Shown here in pieces: positions 35,003 to 43,745 of a DNA stretch of 64,000 nt. Both the position numbers and the translations under genes were made by a program. The notes under the pieces are model-generated. The model ran no database searches. It saw only the letters and a program-made list of their open reading frames with translations, and had not been told where the DNA came from. Each line of letters begins with the position of its first letter. Within the stretch, counting starts at the first letter, position 1. Source of the DNA: Microbacterium sp. MYb54 (GTDB taxonomy: Bacteria; Actinomycetota; Actinomycetes; Actinomycetales; Microbacteriaceae); the NCBI RefSeq assembly GCF_002979515.1, contig NZ_PCPA01000013.1, positions 42,064 to 106,063 of the forward strand, written 5' to 3'.

Positions 35003-36800
35003 CCACCTCGCCCAAGGGCTATCCGTTCGAGCGCATCGAGTACGACGAGGGGCAGATGAACAGCCTCCACGGGCACCTCGAAGATGCGGCCGACGAGGTC
35101 TCGTCGATGCAGCTCGTGCTGCGCAACGTGACCGACAACCTCGAAGGACGAGGGCAGGCGCTCGAACTGGCGAAGGTCATGGCGGGCGATGTCGCTGCCG
35201 CATTCGAGTCTCCGGCCGCCCGCATCCGTCGCATCAAGGGCATCCTCCTCGCCTACGGTCAGGGCGCTGAGGAGCACGGGGGCCGCGCGAATCAGCTGAT
35301 GGAGTCGGTCACCGAGGCTCAGACCGCTGTCGCCACGGCCGACGCCAGCCTCGCGGATGCTCAGGGCGAACTGAGCACCTGGGAGCGTAGCGATGACTAC
35401 GATGCGTGGAGCTCCGGCCAAGACGTGACCACGCCACCCCGGACCCTGCATGCTCGCGACGAGCGCTTTCGCGAAGCCGTGCAGACCGCGCAGACCGGCA
35501 ACGCCGTCGCGGCATCCGACCTCGAAGACGCATGGGCGGCGTGGGAGCGTGCGTTCGAGTCATGGGACGACGCCTATGCCCGCGCCGTCGCGGCTCTCGC
35601 GAGCGTCGACGAGAACTACGTGTCCGCAGCGGACGCCGCCACCCTCGCCTCTCTGTCCGACGCCGACTCACCCGCCGAGGTAGCGGCGATCTGGAACTCC
35701 CTCACCGATGCGCAGAAGGAGCACTACCTCGAGGCGTATCCCGGGTTCATCGGGAACCTCGAGGGCGTGCCGTATGAGTACCGGATCGCGGCGAACGTGA
35801 AGACCATGTTCGATGCGCATGCCATTGACTGGGGGGGGAGCCGCGGGATACGGAGCTCGACGTTCTTCTTGAGGAGTTTCGCCGCGGTGGCGTGCCCGTC
35901 TCTCTCAATCTGTTCGACAAGAACCAGGCGACAGCCGCGATGCTGTATGTGGACGGGTTCAAGTATGCCGAGGGTTCCTTCACCGACCCGCTCTCCGGGG
36001 TGACGAACGTCAATGTTCTGCTCGGCGGAATGATGTCGGAGGTGAACCAGCTCAGCGATTGGGGAGAGACGTCCCTCGACCTCAACAAGCGCATCACTAA
36101 CGATGGCGGGTTGGGTGCCACGATCGTATAGTTCGGCTACGACACCCCGAACCTGGCGACAGTCAGCAGCATGGATCAGGCTGTCACGGGCGCGGAGACA
36201 CTGACGCCATTCCTTCGAGGACTCGATCAGGCGGCTCCGCACGATGCCGTCACCACGGTAGTCGGCCATTCCTACGGCAGCACCACCGCGTTTCTCGCGG
36301 TCGGCAGCGCCAACGACAATCTGGGCGTGGACAACCTGATCGCCATCGGCTCGGCGGGACTCACTGATCGCGCTCTCGGTGATGACCCCGACGCGCGCGT
36401 CGACTACGCCGGCACGAACATCTACGCATCGACATCGCCAGAGGACTTCTGGGCACGGAAAGGACGTTGGGCTCCGGAGAACCCGTTCGCCTGGGGAGCA
36501 CACGCCATCGATCCGGGCAGCCTCGACGGCGCGGTATCGTTCGACACCAACGGCGGCTTTGCGCCGAATCTCGACGGCACCGCACCCACGGCGCAGCACC
36601 ACGACGGTGAGCCACTGCTGCAGACCCCCGGGCACGGAACGCACGACGAAGGGGACTTCCCCATCGGGTCGACCGGCCATCCTGGCGGGTACCTTCAAGA
36701 AGGGTCCGAATCGTTCGCGAACATCGTGAACATCATCGGGACGGGTAGCCCGCTGACGACACCGGACGGATACGGAAGCGATGATTGGTGGCTGTGGTGA
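34999..36800 (+). pseudogene. WXG/LXG-like helical domain fused to alpha/beta hydrolase (broken)
   Basis: Remains of a ~600-residue protein. Codons from GTG 34999 read as helical sequence with ESX/LXG-like character (LHGHLEDAADEVSSMQLVLRN, long Ala/Glu helices) for ~277 residues. At the G8 tract 35831-35838 the frame shifts: downstream sequence continues in the frame of GAGCCGCGGGAT (35838), which needs one G more or two fewer. That frame encodes a DUF1023-type alpha/beta hydrolase with nucleophile motif GHSYGS (Ser codon 36270) and a GHPGGYL C-terminal His region, but is itself stopped by TAG at 36129-36131, where a TGG (WFGYDTP) is expected. Two independent lesions imply a pseudogene, unless both are sequence errors. 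Confidence 0.75.
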
Positions 36801-37468
36801 TCCGACGTAGGCACACCCGCAGGCGAGCGCTGGGAGTTCTCGCACTGACTTTGACAGGAGTGATGATCATGACCGGTTGTGACAACGCGGACCCCGTCCC
36901 GGCAGGAGAAGCACTCTATGCAGACGCCGAGCAGACGTACATGGACTACCGGGAATTCGTGAACGGTGTGCAATCGGTGCTGTCCACCGACCCCTGGATC
37001 GTGGGCCAGGTCGGCGATTACGGCATGCAACCCGATCAATGCGACAACGGCAACGGGTACCAGTTCAATCTGGGGCGGCGACTCACGATGGAACTTGCGG
37101 ATCGCGAACAGAACGCGGATGCCATCGAGCAATACCTCACCGACGCCGGCATGACGCCCAGCCGCCGTACCCTCGGTGAAGGATCCGACTCACTCGTCCA
37201 GATCGCCGTCGCCGATGAACGCGGCTTCGAACTGCTCCTGATCGAGTTCGGCAAGAACGGCAACGCCCTCATCTCCGCCGCCACCGCTTGCCGCCCCGGA
37301 AACGCCCACGATCTCTCTGACATGCTCTTCGGCGACATCTACTTCCTCGGCGACTACCTCCCCACCGACGTCGAGTCCCCGACCGATCCGCTGTTCTTCG
37401 GCATCACTCCCGGCGATCCGCAGTTCGTCCGCGACACCCCTGCACCGACCGAGACACCCGCGCCCTAG
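36797..37468 (+). CDS. Lipoprotein, paralogue 1 (putative immunity protein)
   Basis: 223 aa. A basic n-region, hydrophobic h-region and lipobox MTGC (Cys28) give a lipoprotein exported to the outer face of the membrane. The mature part begins acidic and continues with a mixed alpha/beta domain (YMDYREFVNGVQSVLSTDPW, YGMQPDQCDNG) unknown to me. The C-terminal 37 residues, starting LPTDVESPTDPLFFG, are identical to those of the next gene. GTG 36797 is chosen because it overlaps the hydrolase stop (GTGA); GTG and TTG codons just upstream are alternatives. Context suggests protection against the upstream hydrolase, by analogy with other lipase/lipoprotein pairs. Confidence 0.7.
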   Translation: MIRRRHTRRRALGVLALTLTGVMIMTGCDNADPVPAGEALYADAEQTYMDYREFVNGVQSVLSTDPWIVGQVGDYGMQPDQCDNGNGYQFNLGRRLTMELADREQNADAIEQYLTDAGMTPSRRTLGEGSDSLVQIAVADERGFELLLIEFGKNGNALISAATACRPGNAHDLSDMLFGDIYFLGDYLPTDVESPTDPLFFGITPGDPQFVRDTPAPTETPAP

Positions 37469-37514
37469 TTGTGACGTCCACGCAACTCGTTGAGCCTGCG
37501 AGATCGGTGATCAC

Positions 37515-38186
37515 GTGAGAACGACCACGAGAAGCAGACGACGTGCGAGTGCAGTGCTCGCAGTGATGGGAGTGATCATCATGACCGGCTGCACAGTGAG
37601 CGGACCCGCCCCCCAGGGACAGGCACTGTTCAACGAGGCCGAGGAGAACTATCTCCGCTATCGCGGGTTCGTGAACGAGCTGCAGACGACACTGGCCGAC
37701 GAGGACTGGAAGATCGGCCAGCTCGGCGTCTACGGCATGCAGCCGGTCGAATGCGACGGTGACGACCAGTACCGGTTCGATCTGAACCGCAGCATCGAAC
37801 TAGACGGCGCCCAACGCGAGGCCTATGCCGACTCGGTCGAAGAGTTTCTCACGGACAACGATATGACGCCCCAGCGGCGCGTGCTCGGTGAGGATGGCCA
37901 AGAGGGACAACTCATCCAACTCACGGTGCGCGACGAAGGCGACTTCTCGCTTCTGCTCGTCGAGATCCGACAGGACGGGCGGGTCAGGATCGCCGCAGAA
38001 ACCGCGTGCTGGCCCGGCGATCGCGATGAGCTCAGCGAACTGCTCTTCCACGGCGAGCGACTCGGCGAGGGGTACCTCCCCACCGATGTCGAGTCCCCGA
38101 CCGATCCGCTGTTCTTCGGGATCACCCCCGGCGACCCGCAGTTCGTCCGCGACACCCCTGCACCGACCGAGACACCCGCTCCCTAG
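37515..38186 (+). CDS. Lipoprotein, paralogue 2 (putative immunity protein)
   Basis: 223 aa, exported lipoprotein with lipobox MTGC (Cys26). It is a tandem paralogue of the preceding gene: the same order of segments (YLRYRGFVNELQTTLADEDW, YGMQPVECDGDD, ATACxPG-like ETACWPG), with roughly half the residues conserved in the body. The last 37 residues and most of their codons are nearly identical to paralogue 1. Two conserved cysteines in the mature part (the QPxxCD and ACxPG segments) may form a disulfide. The GTG start follows the first copy by 46 nt. Confidence 0.75.
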   Translation: MRTTTRSRRRASAVLAVMGVIIMTGCTVSGPAPQGQALFNEAEENYLRYRGFVNELQTTLADEDWKIGQLGVYGMQPVECDGDDQYRFDLNRSIELDGAQREAYADSVEEFLTDNDMTPQRRVLGEDGQEGQLIQLTVRDEGDFSLLLVEIRQDGRVRIAAETACWPGDRDELSELLFHGERLGEGYLPTDVESPTDPLFFGITPGDPQFVRDTPAPTETPAP

Positions 38187-38240
38187 CTCCCTCCGCAACA
38201 CGGTCAGGTGCGCGTCGCCTGCGGCCTCTAGGCTGTGCAC

Positions 38241-39053
38241 ATGGCACAACGTGACGACATCGAATGCTGGCTCACCGACATGGACGGCGTGCTCGTCCAT
38301 GAGAACGACGCCATCCCCGGAGCATCCGAGCTGCTCGCCGGATGGGAGAGCGCGGGCATCCCGTACCTGGTGCTCACCAACAACTCGATCTTCACCGCGC
38401 GCGACCTCTCCGCTCGCCTGCGCATCAGCGGACTGCACGTTCCTGAGGAGCGCATCTGGACCTCGGCTCTCGCGACAGCCGACTTCCTGAAGCAGCAGCT
38501 TCCCGGCGGTTCGGCGTTCGTGATCGGCGAGGCCGGCATCCTCACCGCCCTGCACGATGCCGGCTTCATCATGACCGAGACGAACCCCGACTTCGTGGTC
38601 GTCGGCGAGACGCGCAACTACTCGTTCGAGGCGATCACGAAGGCGATCCGCCTCATCATCGGCGGCGCGCGCTTCATCGTCACGAACCCGGATGCCACGG
38701 GCCCGAGCACCGACGGACCGCTGCCGGCCACCGGCGCGATCGCCGCCCTCATCACGAAGGCCACCGGCAAGGAGCCCTACGTCGTCGGCAAGCCGAACCC
38801 GATGATGTTCCGTTCGGCGCTGAACAAGATCGGCGCGCACTCGAAGCGCACCGGCATGATCGGCGACCGCATGGACACCGACGTCGTCGCCGGCATCGAG
38901 GCGGGCCTGCACACCGTGCTGGTGCTCACCGGCATCAGCGACCAGGCCGAGATCGAGAAGTACCCGTTCCGCCCCGACGAGATCGTGCAGTCCGTTGCCG
39001 ACCTGCTGCCGCGGATCACCGAGACGATCACGACGGTGAAGACCAAGAAGTAG
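38241..39053 (+). CDS. HAD-IIA family hydrolase (NagD/PNP-phosphatase-like)
   Basis: 270 aa. HAD motif I is WLTDMDGVLVHE, motif II VLTNNS, motif III a lysine in VVGKPNPMMF, and motif IV MIGDRMDTDVVAGIEAGLHTVLVLTG, the C2-cap arrangement of NagD/p-nitrophenylphosphatase enzymes acting on sugar- or nucleotide-phosphates. Start supported by TAGGCT (38229-38234), 6 nt, ATG 38241. The next gene follows after 3 nt, so cotranscription is likely. Confidence 0.9.
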   Translation: MAQRDDIECWLTDMDGVLVHENDAIPGASELLAGWESAGIPYLVLTNNSIFTARDLSARLRISGLHVPEERIWTSALATADFLKQQLPGGSAFVIGEAGILTALHDAGFIMTETNPDFVVVGETRNYSFEAITKAIRLIIGGARFIVTNPDATGPSTDGPLPATGAIAALITKATGKEPYVVGKPNPMMFRSALNKIGAHSKRTGMIGDRMDTDVVAGIEAGLHTVLVLTGISDQAEIEKYPFRPDEIVQSVADLLPRITETITTVKTKK

Positions 39054-39056
39054 CAC

Positions 39057-39635
39057 ATGGGCGCACTGGACGACGGCGAACGACTCAGGGCGGCGGATGC
39101 TGCGGCCTGGCGCGCCTGGCTCGAGGAGAACCACGAGCGGGCTGCCGGCGTCTGGCTGCTGAGCGTTCGGGGCTCCTCCGACGGCGTCGGCTACGAGGAT
39201 GCCGTCCGTCAGGCGCTCTGCTTCGGCTGGATCGACGGACCTGTGCGCGTGTTCGGCGACGGGACGGACGACCGCGCGAACGGCCAGTGGTTCTCCCCTC
39301 GCCGCCCCGGCAGCGGCTGGGCGGCGACGAACAAGGCGCGCATCGCGGAACTGGAAGCCGCCGGACACCTCGCTCCCGCCGGCATCCGCGTGCTCGAGGT
39401 CGCGAAGGCGAACGGCTCCTGGACCGTGCTCGACGGCCCCGAGGCCGGGGTCGAGCCCGACGAGTTCGCGGCGGCGCTCGACGCCGTCCCCGCCGCGCGG
39501 GAGAACTGGGACGCCTTCCCGAAGTCGGTCAAGAAGTTCGGCCTCACACACATCGCGATGGCCAAGCGCCCGGAGACCCGGTCGGCCCGCATCGCGAAGA
39601 TCGTGGCGGATGCCGCGGAGGGGAAACGCCCATGA
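39057..39635 (+). CDS. YdeI/OmpD-associated family protein
   Basis: 192 aa. The core (DAAAWRAWLEENHERAAGVWLLSVRG, YEDAVRQALCFGWIDGPVR, then NGQWFSPRRPGSGWAATNKARI) matches the YdeI/bacteriocin-protection-like family. The role is not established. Follows the HAD phosphatase by 3 nt, and its stop overlaps the next start (ATGA), so the three genes form an operon. Confidence 0.85.
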   Translation: MGALDDGERLRAADAAAWRAWLEENHERAAGVWLLSVRGSSDGVGYEDAVRQALCFGWIDGPVRVFGDGTDDRANGQWFSPRRPGSGWAATNKARIAELEAAGHLAPAGIRVLEVAKANGSWTVLDGPEAGVEPDEFAAALDAVPAARENWDAFPKSVKKFGLTHIAMAKRPETRSARIAKIVADAAEGKRP

Positions 39636-39799
39636 ACCAGAGCGACCTGCTGTTCCTCGTCGTCTTCCTGATCCTGCTCAGCACGCTGACCGTGTTCATC
39701 GTGCAGTTCGTGCGCTCACGTCGTGGGCGCGGCGGCTCGGACGACGGGCGCGCCGGCTGGTGGGAAGGTCCCTGGGAGGACGACGACCGCAAGCGCTGA
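39632..39799 (+). CDS. Small single-pass membrane protein
   Basis: 55 aa: a hydrophobic helix (LLFLVVFLILLSTLTVFIVQFV) at residues 6-27, then a basic/Gly-rich region and an acidic Trp-rich tail (WWEGPWEDDDRKR). Its ATG overlaps the YdeI-family stop. No known family; likely a conserved accessory membrane peptide of actinobacteria. Convergent with the ABC ATPase gene, 2 nt apart. Confidence 0.65.
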   Translation: MNQSDLLFLVVFLILLSTLTVFIVQFVRSRRGRGGSDDGRAGWWEGPWEDDDRKR

Positions 39800-39801
39800 C
39801 G

Positions 39802-41430
39802 TCAGGACGCCAGCGTCGCTCCCGGGATCGCGGCGAGCAGCTCACGCGTGTACGGATGCTGCGGAGCGTCGAAGATGCGCTCGGGCGTGCCGCTCTCGAC
39901 CACGACGCCGCGCTGCATGACGTGCACCTCGTCGGAGATCATCCGCACGACGGCGAGGTCGTGGCTGATGAACAGGTAGCTCAGGCCGAGGCGGCGCTGC
40001 AGGTCGGCGAGCAGGTCGAGGATCTGCGCCTGCACCAGCACGTCGAGCGCCGACACCGCTTCGTCGAGCACCACGAGCTCGGGCTCGAGCGCCAGGGCGC
40101 GGGCGATCGCCACGCGCTGACGCTGCCCGCCGGAGAGCTCGTGCGGCAGCCGCTCGGCCATCGCCGCGGGCAGCGCGACCTGCTCCAGCAGCTCGAGCAC
40201 GCGGGCGTGACGCGAGGCGGTCGTGCCGATGCGGTGTACACGCAGCGGCTCGGCGATCGACTGCTCGACCGTGTAGCGCGGGTCGAGCGAGGCGTAGGGG
40301 TTCTGGAACACCGGCTGCACGCGACGGCGGAGGGCGAACAGCTCCTTGCGGCGGAGCGTGGTCAGGTCGAGCCCATCGAACAGGATCGACCCGGAGGTGG
40401 CGTCTTCGAGCCCGAGCACCATGTTCGCGGTCGTCGACTTGCCCGAACCCGACTCGCCGACGATCGACACGGTGGTGCCGCGGCGGATCTCGAAGCTCAC
40501 CCCGTCGACCGCCGTGAACGTCTGCGGCTCCCCTGCCTTGGGCGCACGGAGGGCGAACTCCTTGCGAAGGTCCCTGATCTCGACGAAGGGCGTTCCGGCG
40601 GCGGCTTCGCGCTGCGGCAGGGCATCCCGACGCGAGGCGAGGCTCGGCGCCGCGGCAAGCAACTGCTTGGTGTACTCGTGCTGCGGGTCGCCGAGCACCT
40701 GGGCCGATGTGCCCTCCTCCACCACCCGGCCGCGGAACATCACGACGATCCGGTCGGCGCGCTCGGCGGCGAGGGCCAGGTCGTGCGTGATCAGGAAGAC
40801 CGCGGTGCCGAGGTCGTCGGTGAGCGTGTCGAGCTGGTCGAGGATGCGCCGCTGCACGGTCACATCGAGGGCAGAGGTGGGCTCGTCGGCGATCAGCAGG
40901 CGCGGCTTGCAGGCGAGGCCCATCGCGATGAGCACGCGCTGGCGCATGCCGCCGGAGAACTCGTGCGGGTACTGGCTCGATCGCTGCGCGGCATCCGCGA
41001 TGCCCACCATCTCGAGCAGCTCGACGACCCGCGCCTTGGTGGCGTCGCCATGCGTGTGGCCGTGCACCTCCAGCGCCTCGCCGATCTGCTCGCCCACACG
41101 CATCATCGGGTTGAGGTTCGACATCGGGTCCTGCGGAACGAGGCCGATGCCCGCACCGCGCAGCGAGATCATCGCGTTCTCTGGCAGGTCGGTCAGCTCA
41201 CGCCCATCGAAGCGGATGCTGCCGGCGGTGATGACGCCGTTCTCCGGAAGCAGGCGGTTGACCGCGGCCGCGGTGGTCGACTTGCCCGACCCCGACTCCC
41301 CCACGATCGCGACGGTCTCACCGGCGGCGATGTCGATGTTGACGTCGCTGATCGCGGTGACCAGCTCGGAACCGGTCCGGAAGGCGACGGCGAGGCCGCT
41401 GATGCTCAGCACGGGCTCGGTGGTGCTCAT
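39802..41430 (-). CDS. Fused dipeptide/oligopeptide ABC ATPase (DppD-DppF type)
   Basis: 542 aa with two complete nucleotide-binding domains. Each has Walker A GESGSGKST, Q-loop, signature (FSGGMRQRV in the first; LSGGQRQRV in the second), Walker B (LLIADEP; LVVLDEA) and switch His. The second domain carries the Opp-type signature FxNPYASLDPR. It is the energy module of the importer whose permeases are at 46338-48193; it is last in the nine-gene operon, and its ATG overlaps the serine-hydrolase stop. Powers uptake of the substrate bound by the lipoprotein at 48260. Confidence 0.95.
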   Translation of the reverse strand: MSTTEPVLSISGLAVAFRTGSELVTAISDVNIDIAAGETVAIVGESGSGKSTTAAAVNRLLPENGVITAGSIRFDGRELTDLPENAMISLRGAGIGLVPQDPMSNLNPMMRVGEQIGEALEVHGHTHGDATKARVVELLEMVGIADAAQRSSQYPHEFSGGMRQRVLIAMGLACKPRLLIADEPTSALDVTVQRRILDQLDTLTDDLGTAVFLITHDLALAAERADRIVVMFRGRVVEEGTSAQVLGDPQHEYTKQLLAAAPSLASRRDALPQREAAAGTPFVEIRDLRKEFALRAPKAGEPQTFTAVDGVSFEIRRGTTVSIVGESGSGKSTTANMVLGLEDATSGSILFDGLDLTTLRRKELFALRRRVQPVFQNPYASLDPRYTVEQSIAEPLRVHRIGTTASRHARVLELLEQVALPAAMAERLPHELSGGQRQRVAIARALALEPELVVLDEAVSALDVLVQAQILDLLADLQRRLGLSYLFISHDLAVVRMISDEVHVMQRGVVVESGTPERIFDAPQHPYTRELLAAIPGATLAS

Positions 41431-42587
41431 GATGTTCTCGTTCCTTCGTTGTCGTCGGGATCGTTGTCGTCGGGATCGTTGTCGTCGGGATCGTTGTCAC
41501 GGAGTCTGTGGACGCTGTCGTCCAGGAGTGCGGGGAGTGCCCTGCGCCACAGCGCTTCGGTCGATGCAGGCTCGGGGGCGAAGAGGCGGTTCGTCAGCAG
41601 CACTGCGGCTGTGCCGGAGGTGGTGGGGGTGCCCGGCGCGATGCCGAGGGCGCAGCCCGTGTAACCGGGGTGCCACAGCATCCGGGTCTGTCGACCGGCG
41701 ACGGCGACCGTGTCACTGCGCCAGCCCAGCGCCTGGCCTGCGTCGGGCCCGTCGCGGAACAGCTCCGCCACGGCATCCGGATGCCACAGCTCGGGATGCT
41801 GTTCGGGGGCCGCGAGCGCGGCACCGAGGGTGAGCAGATCGTCGGCGGTACTGAAGAGCCCGGCGTGGCCTGCGACGCCGCCGAGCGCGTGGAAGCAGTT
41901 GCCGTCGTTGGCGGCGCCGGTGATCTCGTCTTCCCGCCAGGCGAAGTGACGGGTGGTGGTGAGGATCGGATAGGGCTCGCCGGTGGCGACCATCCGGCGC
42001 TCGGCGATGTCGCCGATGGCGGAGGACGCGACGGGTGCGCCGACCGGGCCGTAGCCGGTTCGGTCGAGGCCGAGGGGAGCGGTCACGAGTTCGCGCACCG
42101 CCTCGTCAAGGGGGAGCCCGGTGACGGCCCCGATGATGCGGCCGAGGAGCAGGAAACCCAGGTCGGAGTAGTGCCGTCCCTCGTCGAGGCCGTACCGCAG
42201 CGGGAGGGCATCCGCGGCAGCAACCGCATCCGCGCGCGTGCGGTCGAGGTAGAGCGGCTGCCACTCCCAGAGGCCTGCGCGGTGCTGCAGCAGGTGCCGC
42301 ACGGTCGTTCCCGGAGCGCAGGCGGTGCCGGAGACGAAGCGGTCGACCGGGTCGTCGAAGCGCAGGTCGCCGCGGCTGACCAGTCGCAGGATCGCAGTCG
42401 TCGTCGCCGCGACCTTCGACACCGAGGCGATGTCGAACGCGGTCTCGACGCTCATCGGCGTTCCGGCGAGATCAGCCAGGCCACCGGCGGCGATGTCGCG
42501 CCCGGCATCGGTGACGACACCCGCGACGGCTCCTCGCGGAGCGGACGCACCCGCGAGGACGGCCGCGACGGCTTCGGCGGCACTCAT
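41427..42587 (-). CDS. Beta-lactamase-family serine hydrolase
   Basis: 386 aa, class C beta-lactamase/esterase fold: SxxK as SVSK in FDIASVSKVAATT, YxN equivalent YSD in GRHYSDLGFLLLG, and HPGYTG near the C-terminus. No signal peptide or TM segment, so it is cytoplasmic, acting on a substrate taken up by the ABC system. It sits between the epimerase and the ATPase genes in the muropeptide operon, suggesting cleavage of a peptide or ester in imported cell-wall fragments (inference). The C-terminus has three perfect NDPDD repeats, from 15-bp tandem DNA units. ATGA overlaps on both sides. Confidence 0.88.
   Translation of the reverse strand: MSAAEAVAAVLAGASAPRGAVAGVVTDAGRDIAAGGLADLAGTPMSVETAFDIASVSKVAATTTAILRLVSRGDLRFDDPVDRFVSGTACAPGTTVRHLLQHRAGLWEWQPLYLDRTRADAVAAADALPLRYGLDEGRHYSDLGFLLLGRIIGAVTGLPLDEAVRELVTAPLGLDRTGYGPVGAPVASSAIGDIAERRMVATGEPYPILTTTRHFAWREDEITGAANDGNCFHALGGVAGHAGLFSTADDLLTLGAALAAPEQHPELWHPDAVAELFRDGPDAGQALGWRSDTVAVAGRQTRMLWHPGYTGCALGIAPGTPTTSGTAAVLLTNRLFAPEPASTEALWRRALPALLDDSVHRLRDNDPDDNDPDDNDPDDNEGTRTS
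41446..41498. repeat. 15-bp tandem repeat in serine hydrolase 3' end
   Basis: Three perfect copies of GTCGTCGGGATCGTT at 41451-41495, with 5 nt of a preceding partial copy and 3 nt of a following one. In-frame, they encode NDPDD repeats at the C-terminus of the hydrolase. The number of units could vary between strains without breaking the frame. Confidence 0.85.
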
Positions 42588-43717
42588 GCGGACACCGCCG
42601 CGCGACGGGAGAGGTCGACGAGGACCTCGGGCTGTGCGTCGGCCGCGAGCCCGCTGATCCCCAACCCGTCGCCTGCGCCGAGGTCCAACGTGTCTCCGGA
42701 GAGCACGACACCACCGGTCACCGGTGAACTGCGCAGCCAGAACGCCGCATCCAGGTCGTGCACGGCATCGGGGGCGACGGCCGCCGCAAGGTGGGCTGCG
42801 GCGCTCACCCCGACGTGCGACTCCATCATGCAGCCGATCACGACCCCCAGGCCCGCTGCTCGTGCGGTCTCCGCTGCGGCGAGGGCCTCCGTGAGACCGC
42901 CGGTCTTGGCGAGCTTGATGTTCACGAGGGCTGCGGCGCCGCGGTCGGCGATCATCCGCACGTCGTGGGCCGTACGCACCGACTCGTCGGCCATGATCGG
43001 GGTGTCGACGGCAGAGGTGACCTCGGCGAGCGCGTCGAGGTCGTGAGCGGCGACAGGCTGCTCGACGAGTTCGAGTGCGAGTCCGGCGTCTTCAGCAGCC
43101 CGGATCACACGGATCGCGGTCTCGGCACCCCAGGCCTGGTTGGCATCGATCCGCAGCGTGATGTCGGGGCCGACCGCGGCACGAACTGCCTGGAGCCCCG
43201 CGACCGTGTCGTGCGCGACGGAGACCTTGATCTTGAGGCATCCGAAGCCCGCGGTGACGTGTTCGGCGGCAAGGGACGCGAGCACGGCAGGCTCCCCCGC
43301 CGACAGGGTCATGTCGGTGCGGAGACGCGAGGGCGCGGTCAGGGCCGAGATCATCTGGGCGAGTGCGACTCCCCGCTGCTGCGCTGCGAGGTCGGCGACG
43401 GCGCACTCGACCGCGCTGCGAGCGGCGGCATTTCCCCACACGGAGCGCGCGATGTCGGCGGGGATACCGGGGTCACAGGCGTGGCGCCCGAGCACGGCCT
43501 CGGCAAGCGGGCCCGCCACCGCAGCAGCCACGCTCTGCGGGCTCTCCCCCGTGACACGCCAGCTCGTGGCAGCCTCACCGTAGCCACGGCGCCCGTCGGT
43601 GTCGGTGACCTCGACGAGAACCACATCGAGGTGGTCGGTGCGGCGCACGGCCGTGACGAACGGTCGCACGAGGGGCGACGGCACCCGGAGCACGCGGATG
43701 CGCTCCACGGCAGTCAT
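42584..43717 (-). CDS. L-Ala-D/L-Glu (dipeptide) epimerase
   Basis: 377-aa enolase-superfamily enzyme of the muconate-lactonising subgroup. KxK is CLKIKV, metal ligands are RIDANQAW (Asp), LELVEQPV (Glu) and IMADESV (Asp), and the second catalytic Lys is in NIKLAKTGG. All are as in YkfB/YcjG epimerases, which convert L-Ala-D-Glu from murein peptide to L-Ala-L-Glu. Its place in the operon with murQ and anmK supports this role over mandelate or muconate chemistry. ATG 43717 is chosen at the conserved start; the frame is open further upstream but overlaps the GNAT gene. Confidence 0.9.
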   Translation of the reverse strand: MTAVERIRVLRVPSPLVRPFVTAVRRTDHLDVVLVEVTDTDGRRGYGEAATSWRVTGESPQSVAAAVAGPLAEAVLGRHACDPGIPADIARSVWGNAAARSAVECAVADLAAQQRGVALAQMISALTAPSRLRTDMTLSAGEPAVLASLAAEHVTAGFGCLKIKVSVAHDTVAGLQAVRAAVGPDITLRIDANQAWGAETAIRVIRAAEDAGLALELVEQPVAAHDLDALAEVTSAVDTPIMADESVRTAHDVRMIADRGAAALVNIKLAKTGGLTEALAAAETARAAGLGVVIGCMMESHVGVSAAAHLAAAVAPDAVHDLDAAFWLRSSPVTGGVVLSGDTLDLGAGDGLGISGLAADAQPEVLVDLSRRAAVSA

Positions 43718-43745
43718 CTCCGCTCCCCGCAGGTCTCGACCCGAC

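Noticed and set aside
35831..35838. G8 tract as a phase-variation switch
   Set aside because: A second, separate nonsense codon downstream means that correcting the tract alone would not restore the protein, so simple ON/OFF switching is not favoured.
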